The position numbers were made by a program, and so were the translations under genes. Shown one piece after another: positions 52,099 through 60,786 of a DNA stretch of 64,000 nt (position 1 is the stretch's first letter; each line of letters opens with the position of its first letter). The notes under the pieces were generated by a model that had not been told where the DNA came from, did no database searches, and worked only from the letters and a program-made list of their open reading frames with translations. Origin of the DNA: SKUL01 sp964487545. Its GTDB lineage: Bacteria > Bacteroidota > Bacteroidia > Flavobacteriales_D > SKUL01. The stretch is from assembly GCA_964487545.1 (NCBI GenBank), contig CAZARI010000001.1, positions 1-64,000 of the forward strand. The letters run 5' to 3'.

Positions 52099-54853
52099 TT
52101 TCTTGCTGCTGGTTTTTTTTGTTTAAACGATTTTGAATCCATTTATAGAGCTCGCCGATCCACAAAACGGAAGACGACATTACTACAATTATTACAAATT
52201 CCAAGTATGGAATATCGCCAAACCCGAATATTTTCTGCAGCCACGGTATTTTAACTACTGCAAGCTGCATCACAATCGATACAATTAATGCATAATTTAT
52301 CCACTTATTGCTGAAAATACCAATTGTAAACACCGACAACTGCATGTTTCGCATATTAAACACATTGAACAACTGAGTAGAAGTAATGACAAAAAATGCT
52401 CCGGTGCGGCCTACTTGTTCGCCTTGGGGTAAATAATGGTTGAATACCAATATACTCAAGACCACCATCAGCATCGAAACCAGCAAAAGGTTGGGTAATA
52501 CACTCCATGTCAGAATGCTTTCATCTTTTTTGATCGGCTTTCTTTTCATCATATCGCCGTGACCGGGCTCGGTGGCCAATGCAATATCTATAATTCCGCT
52601 GGTGACCATATTCACCCATAAAATCTGAACGGCAGTAAGTGGAAGCGGCATTCCGAGCAACAAGGTAATTACAATGGTAAGTGTTGCTGCAAAGGTAGTA
52701 GTGAGTAGAAAATAGCTGGTGAGTTTAACGTTTCTAAACACAATTCTACCCTGCTGAATGGCATTAACGATACTCGAAAAATTATCATCTGATAAAACGA
52801 TCTTGGCGGCATCGCGTGCCACATCGGTTCCATTCTTTCCCATAGCAATGCCCACATTGGCTTTCTGTAGTGCCGGCGCATCGTTCACCCCATCACCTGT
52901 CATTGCAATCAGCTCTCCCCCTTGCTGTAAGCGTTCTGCGATGCGCAATTTGGTTGCTGGAGTGACCCGTGCAAACACCGATACATGTTTCAGCATTTCG
53001 TCTAACTCGTCATCATCCATTTTGGCAACCTCACGCTCCGACAACGCCTCAGGATATTTGCTGTCCTCCTTTCCTTCTTGTTGATCCAAGACACCCACCT
53101 GTCGGGCAATGGCTCCGGCGGTTTTGGCATGGTCACCCGTGAGCATCACCACACGAATACCGGCGCGTTTACATTCGGCTATGGCATCTTTTACACCTGG
53201 TCGCGGCGGATCGATCATGCCAACACACCCCACCCAAATCAGGTCTTTTACATCGTCTTCAGAAATATCATCTTTTTCGTTCATTGGCTTATATGCCAGT
53301 GCCAACACCCGATAGGCTTGGTTAGCCCACTCGTCATATTTATCTTCAATGACTTCTTTTATGCTGTCGCTGAGCTGCTCAGAATCGTTTGTGAGCAATA
53401 CTTTGCTGCTGAGTTCCAATATTCGTTCGGGCGCACCCACAACGAGCATGAGCCGATCTCCGCTGTCCGTTTTAACAAGTTTGGCGCGAAATTTTTGTTC
53501 AGAATTGAAAGGAACATCACTCTGCTCACTCATGTTCTGATAAGCCTCTTGGTCGGCAATTTTGCTCTTTTCTCCCAACACCCGCAGCGCTATTTCGGTG
53601 GGATCACCAGAAACTTCGGGGTCTTCATCGCTATCGTTTGAAATTATATCTGCCTGAACGCCAAATTGTGAAATCATCAAAATCTTTTGCAGCACCGGTG
53701 AGGCTTCCTCAATATCAACCTCTTGATCGTCGATCTGGATACTTCCCTCGGGTTCGTATCCCTCTCCCGAAACCGTATATTCCTTTTCATCTGCTCCAAA
53801 AATCTTTTTAACCGTGAGGATATTCTGGGTGATGGTTCCCGTTTTGTCGGTCAATATGGTGGTAACCGAACCCATTTCTTCGGTAGCAGTAAACTCGCGG
53901 ATAATGGCATTTTTACGCGCCATGCGATTGGCACCGATGGCCAGCACAACAGATATGACTACCGGAAGCCCTTCGGGAATGGCCGAAACGAGTGTTGCGA
54001 TGGTCACCAGCAACATTTCTTCGAATTCAAAATCACGAAGAAAATAGCCAATCAGGAAAACGGCAATGGCAGAAATGAATGAAATAACCGCCATTTGCCG
54101 GGCCAGCACACCGGTTTTCTTTTTAAAATTCGACTCCGTTTGCTCCATTTCCTTGAGCGAGGAAGCAATTTTTCCGATTTCGGTTTGTTTTCCAATGGCC
54201 GTCACCACCGCTTTTGCCGATCCTTTAACCACGGCGGTTCCCTTCCAAACCATGTTGGTGCGATCGCCCAAATCGGTGTCACTTTCCAGTTTTTCCGGTG
54301 ATTTGTCGATGGGTTCTGACTCTCCAGTGAGTGGCGCTTCGGCCGTGCGCAAATTATTTCCTTCAATTACCCTGGCATCGGCGGCAACGCTTTGACCTTC
54401 TTCGAGCAACAACACATCACCGATAACAATATCTGTGGCTGCCAAAGTTTTACGTCGCCCATTTCGCAGCACCGACACTTCATGGATCACCAGTTGCATG
54501 ATGGCAGCTACGGCTTTTTCTGCGCGAAATTCCTGAATAAAACCCACTGTGGCATTGATGATCACCACGGCCAGAATGATGAGGGTATCCACCACCTGAC
54601 CAGCGATAAAAGCGATCACCGCAGCTATGAGCAGAATGTAGATGAGAAAATCTTTAAACTGCTTAACGATCAGTTTAAAAACAGAAACTTTGTGTTTTTG
54701 TGGCAGCACATTTGGGCCGTGCTTTTTCCGGCGTTCAGCAACCTCGTTATCATCGAGCCCAACTTCAGCATCTACCTCCAGTTGGCTGAGGACATCCTTA
54801 CTGTCCAGCGCATGAGGATCGGCTATTTTCTGGTTTGCTTCATCTTCTGACAT
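52091..54853 (-). CDS. P2-type cation-transporting ATPase
   Basis: A 920-residue P-type ATPase of the inner membrane. It has the N-terminal cation ATPase domain, the TGES loop (APLTGESEPIDKSP), M4 with SAIPEGLPVVISVV, the phosphorylated Asp336 in TDKTGTITQN, GDPTEIAL, IDPPRPGVKDAI, and TGDGVNDAPALQKANVG. About ten helices are expected. The PEGLP motif places it with Ca2+/H+/Na+ P2 pumps. M6 reads WVNMVTSGIIDIAL: the Asp of the calcium-pump NLVTDG motif is Ser752 here, so ion specificity is uncertain. It is the first gene of the leftward run with gpmI, the sugar-phosphatase fusion and GH65. Confidence 0.92.
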   Translation of the reverse strand: MSEDEANQKIADPHALDSKDVLSQLEVDAEVGLDDNEVAERRKKHGPNVLPQKHKVSVFKLIVKQFKDFLIYILLIAAVIAFIAGQVVDTLIILAVVIINATVGFIQEFRAEKAVAAIMQLVIHEVSVLRNGRRKTLAATDIVIGDVLLLEEGQSVAADARVIEGNNLRTAEAPLTGESEPIDKSPEKLESDTDLGDRTNMVWKGTAVVKGSAKAVVTAIGKQTEIGKIASSLKEMEQTESNFKKKTGVLARQMAVISFISAIAVFLIGYFLRDFEFEEMLLVTIATLVSAIPEGLPVVISVVLAIGANRMARKNAIIREFTATEEMGSVTTILTDKTGTITQNILTVKKIFGADEKEYTVSGEGYEPEGSIQIDDQEVDIEEASPVLQKILMISQFGVQADIISNDSDEDPEVSGDPTEIALRVLGEKSKIADQEAYQNMSEQSDVPFNSEQKFRAKLVKTDSGDRLMLVVGAPERILELSSKVLLTNDSEQLSDSIKEVIEDKYDEWANQAYRVLALAYKPMNEKDDISEDDVKDLIWVGCVGMIDPPRPGVKDAIAECKRAGIRVVMLTGDHAKTAGAIARQVGVLDQQEGKEDSKYPEALSEREVAKMDDDELDEMLKHVSVFARVTPATKLRIAERLQQGGELIAMTGDGVNDAPALQKANVGIAMGKNGTDVARDAAKIVLSDDNFSSIVNAIQQGRIVFRNVKLTSYFLLTTTFAATLTIVITLLLGMPLPLTAVQILWVNMVTSGIIDIALATEPGHGDMMKRKPIKKDESILTWSVLPNLLLVSMLMVVLSILVFNHYLPQGEQVGRTGAFFVITSTQLFNVFNMRNMQLSVFTIGIFSNKWINYALIVSIVMQLAVVKIPWLQKIFGFGDIPYLEFVIIVVMSSSVLWIGELYKWIQNRLNKKNQQQEND

Positions 54854-54942
54854 CCGACAACTTCAGTGGTTTTAAACAGGTGTTTTATTCTCAAAAGGCA
54901 AAAACACGAACAACCGACTGGCGATGTACAAGCTTGATCAGC

Positions 54943-55479
54943 TCAGCTTTTGCCTCCTTTAAAATAGTCATTCTTATCGGCAAACAGGACGTTAAATGTG
55001 GTCATACTGCCGTAAATTCTGGAGATGTATTGCTGCAAATGAACCTTATCCTGATCGTCGAGTTTATCGCTCGTGTTAATATTCTGCTCCAATACCCGCA
55101 ACCGGTCGCGCATCATCACGATTTTGTGAAAAAAGGTTTCGATCGGCACTTCTTTCGATTGCAAATCAGCATTTTTGGGGAGCATTACCAACTTCCCACC
55201 GCGCCACCTTTCGGCCAGTTCTACAGGATAAGTAATGACATTCACTTCATTGAGTACCTGTCGCAGTGCCTTTTTCACATCGTCCAAATCGAGGGCATTA
55301 TCGGGCGCATCGGTTGCCGGTTCTATCACTTTCAATCCTTCAAACGAACGCGAAATCTCCTTATCGCCTTCGCCTTTAAAGAACACTTTCCACGTGCTAA
55401 GGTTCATTCCAACAACAATTCCCATCCCAAACGCTGGGTGAGAAACACGTGCCCCTATTGTTACCACATTGATTTCCAT
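54943..55479 (-). CDS. Unrecognised protein with Tudor-like N-terminal segment
   Basis: A 178-residue soluble protein that I do not recognise as a named family. The N-terminal about 50 residues (VTIGARVSHPAFGMGIVVGM, then WKVFFKGEGDKEIS and LKVIEP) resemble the small Tudor/SH3-like barrel found at the C-terminus of UvrD/PcrA helicases and in RNA polymerase-binding proteins. The rest is predicted helical, with a WRGGKLVMLPKNADLQSKE segment and a charged central part, and ends KGGKS. A link to nucleic acids or transcription is only a hint. It has its own -7 element and ends 89 bases before the P-type ATPase start. Confidence 0.7.
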   Translation of the reverse strand: MEINVVTIGARVSHPAFGMGIVVGMNLSTWKVFFKGEGDKEISRSFEGLKVIEPATDAPDNALDLDDVKKALRQVLNEVNVITYPVELAERWRGGKLVMLPKNADLQSKEVPIETFFHKIVMMRDRLRVLEQNINTSDKLDDQDKVHLQQYISRIYGSMTTFNVLFADKNDYFKGGKS

Positions 55480-55511
55480 AGATGTAAAATTTTGAGCTAA
55501 AATTAGTGATC

Positions 55512-55519
55512 CAAATATA
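55512..55519 (-). promoter_or_regulatory. -7 element for the 178-residue protein gene
   Basis: The minus strand reads TATATTTG, an exact TAnnTTTG, 32 bases before the ATG at 55479. No clear -33 TTG. Confidence 0.45.
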
Positions 55520-55719
55520 TATTGTTATTCTGATCCGAATAAATTATCCCCTTTTTTGCAGTACCGATTTCACAAACCATTGGCTGCAGCAGATTGTGTA
55601 TTTTTAAATAGAAAACAGATCAACTTTGCAAAGGGCCAGTATGGACAGATACAATACCAAATCGGGAAAACCAGAGATAACAGTCAGAAACATTTTATCA
55701 ATTGCGCCTGCCGTTGTTC

Positions 55720-58700
55720 ATGAATAAGCTACTGAACATATCAAAGCGGGTGCTCAAGGTGCTTCTGTGGATGGTGGTAGGAGTCACCGCGCTATTGTTA
55801 TTGGTGATTGGTTTAATCCTTTTTCCTCCCGTACAGCAAAAAATTACGGGCTTTGCCGTTGATTTTCTCAGCGAAAAAACCGGCACCCATGTGCAACTCA
55901 ACCGGCTGTTTATCGGTTTTCCTACGGATGTGGTTATCGAAGGTTTGTATCTGGAAGATCAGCAAGCCGACACGCTGGTTTATTTATCCGAATTGAGGGT
56001 TAACCTTACCATGACCGCGCTGCTTCGCAAAGAAATAAATATAGGTAGCGCCACCGTGAACGGACTCACGGCCAACATTCACCGCAGCGCACCCGACAGC
56101 ATTTTCAATTTCGATTTCATTATTGATGCGTTTGCTCCGGAAAGTAGCGCAGATGAAATTGCTCCGGATACTACCTCCAGCGACGGGTTCACCTTTATGA
56201 TAGAAGCCGTGAGATTGAGCCGCATTCGTGGAAACTTTATGGATGAAATATCGGGGATGGAAATCAGCGCAAATATCGGCCACCTTGCGCTTGATGCGAA
56301 TGCCTTAGACCTCGATTCGCTGGCTTTTGATGTGGATGACTTCTTGCTCGAGAACACCAACGTGCACTTTATTCAACACTTAGAATCAACGGCAGAAACC
56401 GAAAGCGACACCACCGCTACTCCATTTTCACTTCAGTTAAACCACTTGATGCTGAGTGACATTGATTTTACTTTTGAACAGCGCTATCAAGGATCTTCCA
56501 TTGGGGTTTCGCTCGGAAGTTTCGAATTGAAACCCACCTACTTCAACCTGTTAAAAAACCAAATCGACATCGACGCCATTACCCTCGAAAATTCATCGGT
56601 TCATTTTCATCAGGCCAAACTGGATGGAGAAGCCTTAACTGAATCTGCTGTTGCTGACTCCGCCGACGTTCCAATGGGAGATCCGCTGGCTGATTTTCCA
56701 TGGAATATTCAGGTTCGGCAAGTCAGTATCGGTAATCAGTCGTTCGGCATGCGCGATGAAAATATCCCAGCAACAGACGGTCAATTCAATTCGCAGAATT
56801 TACAAGTCGATCAATTTAACCTTGCCATTTCAGATTTACAACTAGGTGCTGAAGGGTATCAGCTTGAAATTAATCAGCTTTCCTTTCGAGAAAAAAGTGG
56901 TGTGGCCATCACCGAATTGCAAACCCAACTTCACCTGAACCAACGCGAAATTTCAGTGCGTGATTTTTTGTTGCAGACGCCTCAAAGCCGTGTTGAAATG
57001 GAAATACGGGCCAATTATCCGTCGTTTGGTGCAGCTTTGGAAAATCCTGAGGTAATCAGTGCAGAATTCTTTATGGATCAGTCGCAGATTCAGCTTAATG
57101 AAGTACTGCCATTTGCACCCGAACTGGCAGATCAAATTCCCGCGCTTCGTTCGGGTGGATTGATGCTAGAACTGGAGACCAATATATCGGGAAGCATGGC
57201 GCAGGTTGATATTCAGCAGTTGATCGCCTCACTCGAAAATCACCCGTTGCTCGATTTGTCTGGAACGGCAATAGGTTTGGACGATTTTGCAACCGCATTT
57301 TTTGATCTCGATTTGCGGCACCTACAAGTTCGACGTCGTGAACTCAACCGCATTTTGCCGCCCGAGGCGGTTCCCGAGGCCATCGTTATTCCCGACCAAG
57401 CACGGCTCTCTGGGTTTTTTACCGGAACGATGCACAACTTCAACACCGATGTGAATTTGAAAAGCACATCGGGAGATATGGCGCTTGCTGCCCGACTTCA
57501 AACCGGCGCCGACAGTATTCCGCATTATTTTGCCACGTTGCATACCGAGCTCGACCTCGGCCAATTGCTCAATCAAAAGGATACACTCGGAATGGTTGAA
57601 TTGTACCTCGAACTCAACGGTACCCATTTTGACCCCGACAGCGCGGTGGCGGCGTTGCACGGCGAAATTGAATCGTTTGAGTATTTAAATCACACCTACC
57701 AACACCTGCAAATTGCAGCCAATGCTAATCATTCGGTTTATGACGCCGAAATAGCCATTGCCGATTCGCTGGTGGATTTCAAACTGGTGGCCTGTGCTGA
57801 AATGGATCGCGAACAACCATACTACCGTGCGCAGCTCAGTCTGAAAGGCATCGATATGGCGGGGATAGGTTTTACCACTGAGGATTTTAGAGCGAGTGGC
57901 AACTTAACACTCGAATCTGTTGGCGACAGTATTAACGAAATCGATTTGCATGTGCGCGCAACCGATGTATTGTTTATCCGAAATCAGGAACGCTATGCCA
58001 TGGATTCGCTGGGCGTTGCACTTCATACCGGGAATAACAACACCCTGCTTGAAATCGAATCTGGGATCATGAATGGGTTTTTTAAAAGCAACATTCTCAT
58101 CGAGCAAATGCCCGATGTGTTAATGAATCACGTCAATAACTACTATCAAGTGCTTGACAGTACGGAGCAGATGGTGGTGAATGAAGATCACTATTTTGAG
58201 TTTGATTTTACCGTTGAGCGCACGGAGGTTTTATCAAACGTGTTGCTGCCCGATTTACACCACCTTTCGCCGGGCCGACTTTCGGGCGAGTTTAGGCAAG
58301 GATCTGGTTTATTGAATATTGATGTTAATTTTCCAGCCATTGAATACGGTGGTATTTTGGTGGATTCACTGAATTTTGAAGTACAATCGGTCAATGATTC
58401 TATTCTATATAGCCTAGATCTCAAAAAGGCAGGAACCAGCACCTATTATCTCACCAACACCGAGTTGTACGGATCTTTTGGCGATCAACAATTGATTTTT
58501 ACGCTTGCCGTTCTGGATTCACTAAACAACCACAGCCTCAAACTCGCCGGAAAATTTACCAGTGCAGATTCACTTTTTCGCTTTTCGTTTATGCCGGGCG
58601 GCGTGGTATTCAACGGTGAAGAGTGGACAACACCTAACGATCATTATCTCGAAATTGGCGGTGAAAGACTGGTGGCCAACCAATTTCAACTCAGCAACAA

Positions 58701-60786
58701 GCAACGCGAAATCGCGCTTACAAACCGAACCAGTGACCCCGGCAGTCCGCTCAATCTTAGTTTTAGTCGATTCGAATTGGCCGATATTGCACAAGCGGTT
58801 GATGGAGCCGAAGATTTGGTGAGTGGCGAAATCAACGGAAATGTCCGCTTTTCAAGGCCTGATACGCTGTTGCTATACCATGCCGATCTGGAAATAGCGC
58901 GATTGGCCATACGAGAAAGTGAGATGGGAACCCTTCAGATCAATGCCGAAAACTCCGCGTCGATTATTGATTTGCAGGCCGCACTTTCAGGAGCCGGTAG
59001 CGAAATGCAGCTCAATGCACAACTGCAAACACAGCCAGAAGAACAGATTTCTGCATCGCTGCAACTCCATTCTTTTAATATTGCCGGAGTGGCCCCTTTT
59101 GTGGCTGATTTTGCCGACAGTCTTTCTGGAACCATCGATGGCAATTTCAACCTGGAGGGCAGTCTGCAGGATCCACAATTCAACGGTCAGCTTCAGTTTA
59201 ACAACTGCGGAATGCGGGTTCTAATGCTCGGCACCTACTACACCTTGCGCAACGAATCCATCGATGTCAGCAACAAAGGACTACGTCTCAATGCCTTCAC
59301 GCTGCGCGATATTGACAACCGCACCGCCACATTCAACGGCACGGTACTCAGCGAAAATTTTGACCGTTTTCAGTTTAACCTCGACGCGCAAATAGATCGC
59401 TTTCAGGTGCTGAATAAACCCGATACCCGCGATGCCATATTTTTTGGAAATGTGCTGCTCAACAGCAATATCACCATGAGGGGCGATTCAGACAAACCAG
59501 TAATCGGCGGATCTGCCGAAATTGTAAAAGGATCGAGCTTGAGTCTGGTTATTCCCGATCAAGAAGCGCAGGTGCAAAATGCCGGAGGAATTAATGAATT
59601 TGTGGTGCGCTATCCTTCGGGAGGAAATATCATGACCCGCTCTATCGAAACCGACACCACCATTTCCAACCTGCGCGGAATCGAGCTCAGCGCCAATCTC
59701 ACGCTCAATCCAGAAACCACATTCAGAATTTTTCTGACCGAAGCCCGCGATAATTATGTGCGTGCTCAGGGAAGCGCCGATCTCAAATTTGGCATCGACC
59801 CCAGCGGAAAAATTACGCTAACCGGACGATACGAAATGGCGTCGGGAGAGTATCAACTCATATTTCGCGGTGTGGTCAGAAAGAAATTCACCATTGAAGA
59901 AGGAAGCCACATTGTGTGGTTGGGCGATCCGTTGTCGGCCAACATGAACCTGACCGCCATTAATCAGGTAGAAACCGATCCGCTCGGACTGCTGGAAGAT
60001 CAACTGGCCGGGTCCAACCCTGCCGATTTAAACCGCTATCGGCAAAAACTCCCGTTTCTTTTGAAGCTCAATCTTGGTGGGCAGCTACTTGAACCCGATA
60101 TCGATTTCGACATCGATCTTCCGCAAGAATATCGCGGTGCATTTAACGGACAGGTTCAGGCCAAACTCAATATGCTCAATCAGGAAGAACAGGAATCAGA
60201 GCTCAACAAACAGGTTTTTGCCCTCTTGATCCTCGGTCGGTTTTTACCGTCGGATCCACTTTCGGGTGGTGGTTCAACTGAAGCCGCAGTGCGCAGTAAC
60301 ATGAGTCGCCTGCTGAGTCGTCAGCTCGAAAAACTCAGCGACCAGTATATCGAAGGCGTAGAACTCGACCTTGCGCTCGACTCGTATGAGGACTACTCCT
60401 CCGGTCAGGCTGAAGGACGCACCGAACTGAATGTTGGCGTGAGTAAAAATTTCCTGAACGAGCGACTCACCGTACGTGTTGGAGGAAGCATTGACCTGGA
60501 GGGCGATCGGCGAAGAAAGCAGCAAGCTTCCGATTTTATTGGCGATTTGTCGGTAGAATATCAACTTACCGAAAACGGATACTGGCGCACCCGTGGATTC
60601 CGAAAAAACACCTATCAGGGAATCATCGATGGGGAAATTATTGAAACCGGTGTTTCGTTGATTTTCAGCAGAAGCTACAATAAACTGCATGAATTATTTC
60701 TGAAACCCGAACCTGCGCCTGAGGATGATTTCACGAAAGATGACGAGGATAAAATCCCAACCAAAAACGATAGCCGCGATGAATAA
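55720..60786 (+). CDS. tamB: TamB-family translocation/assembly module protein
   Basis: About 1688 residues from ATG 55720; a TTG six codons earlier is less likely. A single N-terminal membrane helix (VLLWMVVGVTALLLLVIGLIL) anchors it in the inner membrane. A very long beta-rich AsmA/TamB-like region follows, ending with the conserved TamB domain (about residues 1310-1640: LTGRYEMASGEYQLIFRG, IDFDIDLPQEYRGAFNG, VFALLILGRFLP). TamB proteins form a hydrophobic groove across the periplasm and assist outer-membrane protein insertion or lipid transfer. The gene overlaps the TamA-like gene by 8 bases. Confidence 0.92.
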   Translation: MNKLLNISKRVLKVLLWMVVGVTALLLLVIGLILFPPVQQKITGFAVDFLSEKTGTHVQLNRLFIGFPTDVVIEGLYLEDQQADTLVYLSELRVNLTMTALLRKEINIGSATVNGLTANIHRSAPDSIFNFDFIIDAFAPESSADEIAPDTTSSDGFTFMIEAVRLSRIRGNFMDEISGMEISANIGHLALDANALDLDSLAFDVDDFLLENTNVHFIQHLESTAETESDTTATPFSLQLNHLMLSDIDFTFEQRYQGSSIGVSLGSFELKPTYFNLLKNQIDIDAITLENSSVHFHQAKLDGEALTESAVADSADVPMGDPLADFPWNIQVRQVSIGNQSFGMRDENIPATDGQFNSQNLQVDQFNLAISDLQLGAEGYQLEINQLSFREKSGVAITELQTQLHLNQREISVRDFLLQTPQSRVEMEIRANYPSFGAALENPEVISAEFFMDQSQIQLNEVLPFAPELADQIPALRSGGLMLELETNISGSMAQVDIQQLIASLENHPLLDLSGTAIGLDDFATAFFDLDLRHLQVRRRELNRILPPEAVPEAIVIPDQARLSGFFTGTMHNFNTDVNLKSTSGDMALAARLQTGADSIPHYFATLHTELDLGQLLNQKDTLGMVELYLELNGTHFDPDSAVAALHGEIESFEYLNHTYQHLQIAANANHSVYDAEIAIADSLVDFKLVACAEMDREQPYYRAQLSLKGIDMAGIGFTTEDFRASGNLTLESVGDSINEIDLHVRATDVLFIRNQERYAMDSLGVALHTGNNNTLLEIESGIMNGFFKSNILIEQMPDVLMNHVNNYYQVLDSTEQMVVNEDHYFEFDFTVERTEVLSNVLLPDLHHLSPGRLSGEFRQGSGLLNIDVNFPAIEYGGILVDSLNFEVQSVNDSILYSLDLKKAGTSTYYLTNTELYGSFGDQQLIFTLAVLDSLNNHSLKLAGKFTSADSLFRFSFMPGGVVFNGEEWTTPNDHYLEIGGERLVANQFQLSNKQREIALTNRTSDPGSPLNLSFSRFELADIAQAVDGAEDLVSGEINGNVRFSRPDTLLLYHADLEIARLAIRESEMGTLQINAENSASIIDLQAALSGAGSEMQLNAQLQTQPEEQISASLQLHSFNIAGVAPFVADFADSLSGTIDGNFNLEGSLQDPQFNGQLQFNNCGMRVLMLGTYYTLRNESIDVSNKGLRLNAFTLRDIDNRTATFNGTVLSENFDRFQFNLDAQIDRFQVLNKPDTRDAIFFGNVLLNSNITMRGDSDKPVIGGSAEIVKGSSLSLVIPDQEAQVQNAGGINEFVVRYPSGGNIMTRSIETDTTISNLRGIELSANLTLNPETTFRIFLTEARDNYVRAQGSADLKFGIDPSGKITLTGRYEMASGEYQLIFRGVVRKKFTIEEGSHIVWLGDPLSANMNLTAINQVETDPLGLLEDQLAGSNPADLNRYRQKLPFLLKLNLGGQLLEPDIDFDIDLPQEYRGAFNGQVQAKLNMLNQEEQESELNKQVFALLILGRFLPSDPLSGGGSTEAAVRSNMSRLLSRQLEKLSDQYIEGVELDLALDSYEDYSSGQAEGRTELNVGVSKNFLNERLTVRVGGSIDLEGDRRRKQQASDFIGDLSVEYQLTENGYWRTRGFRKNTYQGIIDGEIIETGVSLIFSRSYNKLHELFLKPEPAPEDDFTKDDEDKIPTKNDSRDE

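Noticed and set aside
60725..60778. In-frame ATG 18 codons before the chosen start of the TamA-like gene
   Set aside because: It would add a charged segment before the lipoprotein signal peptide; the ATG overlapping the tamB stop gives a normal signal.
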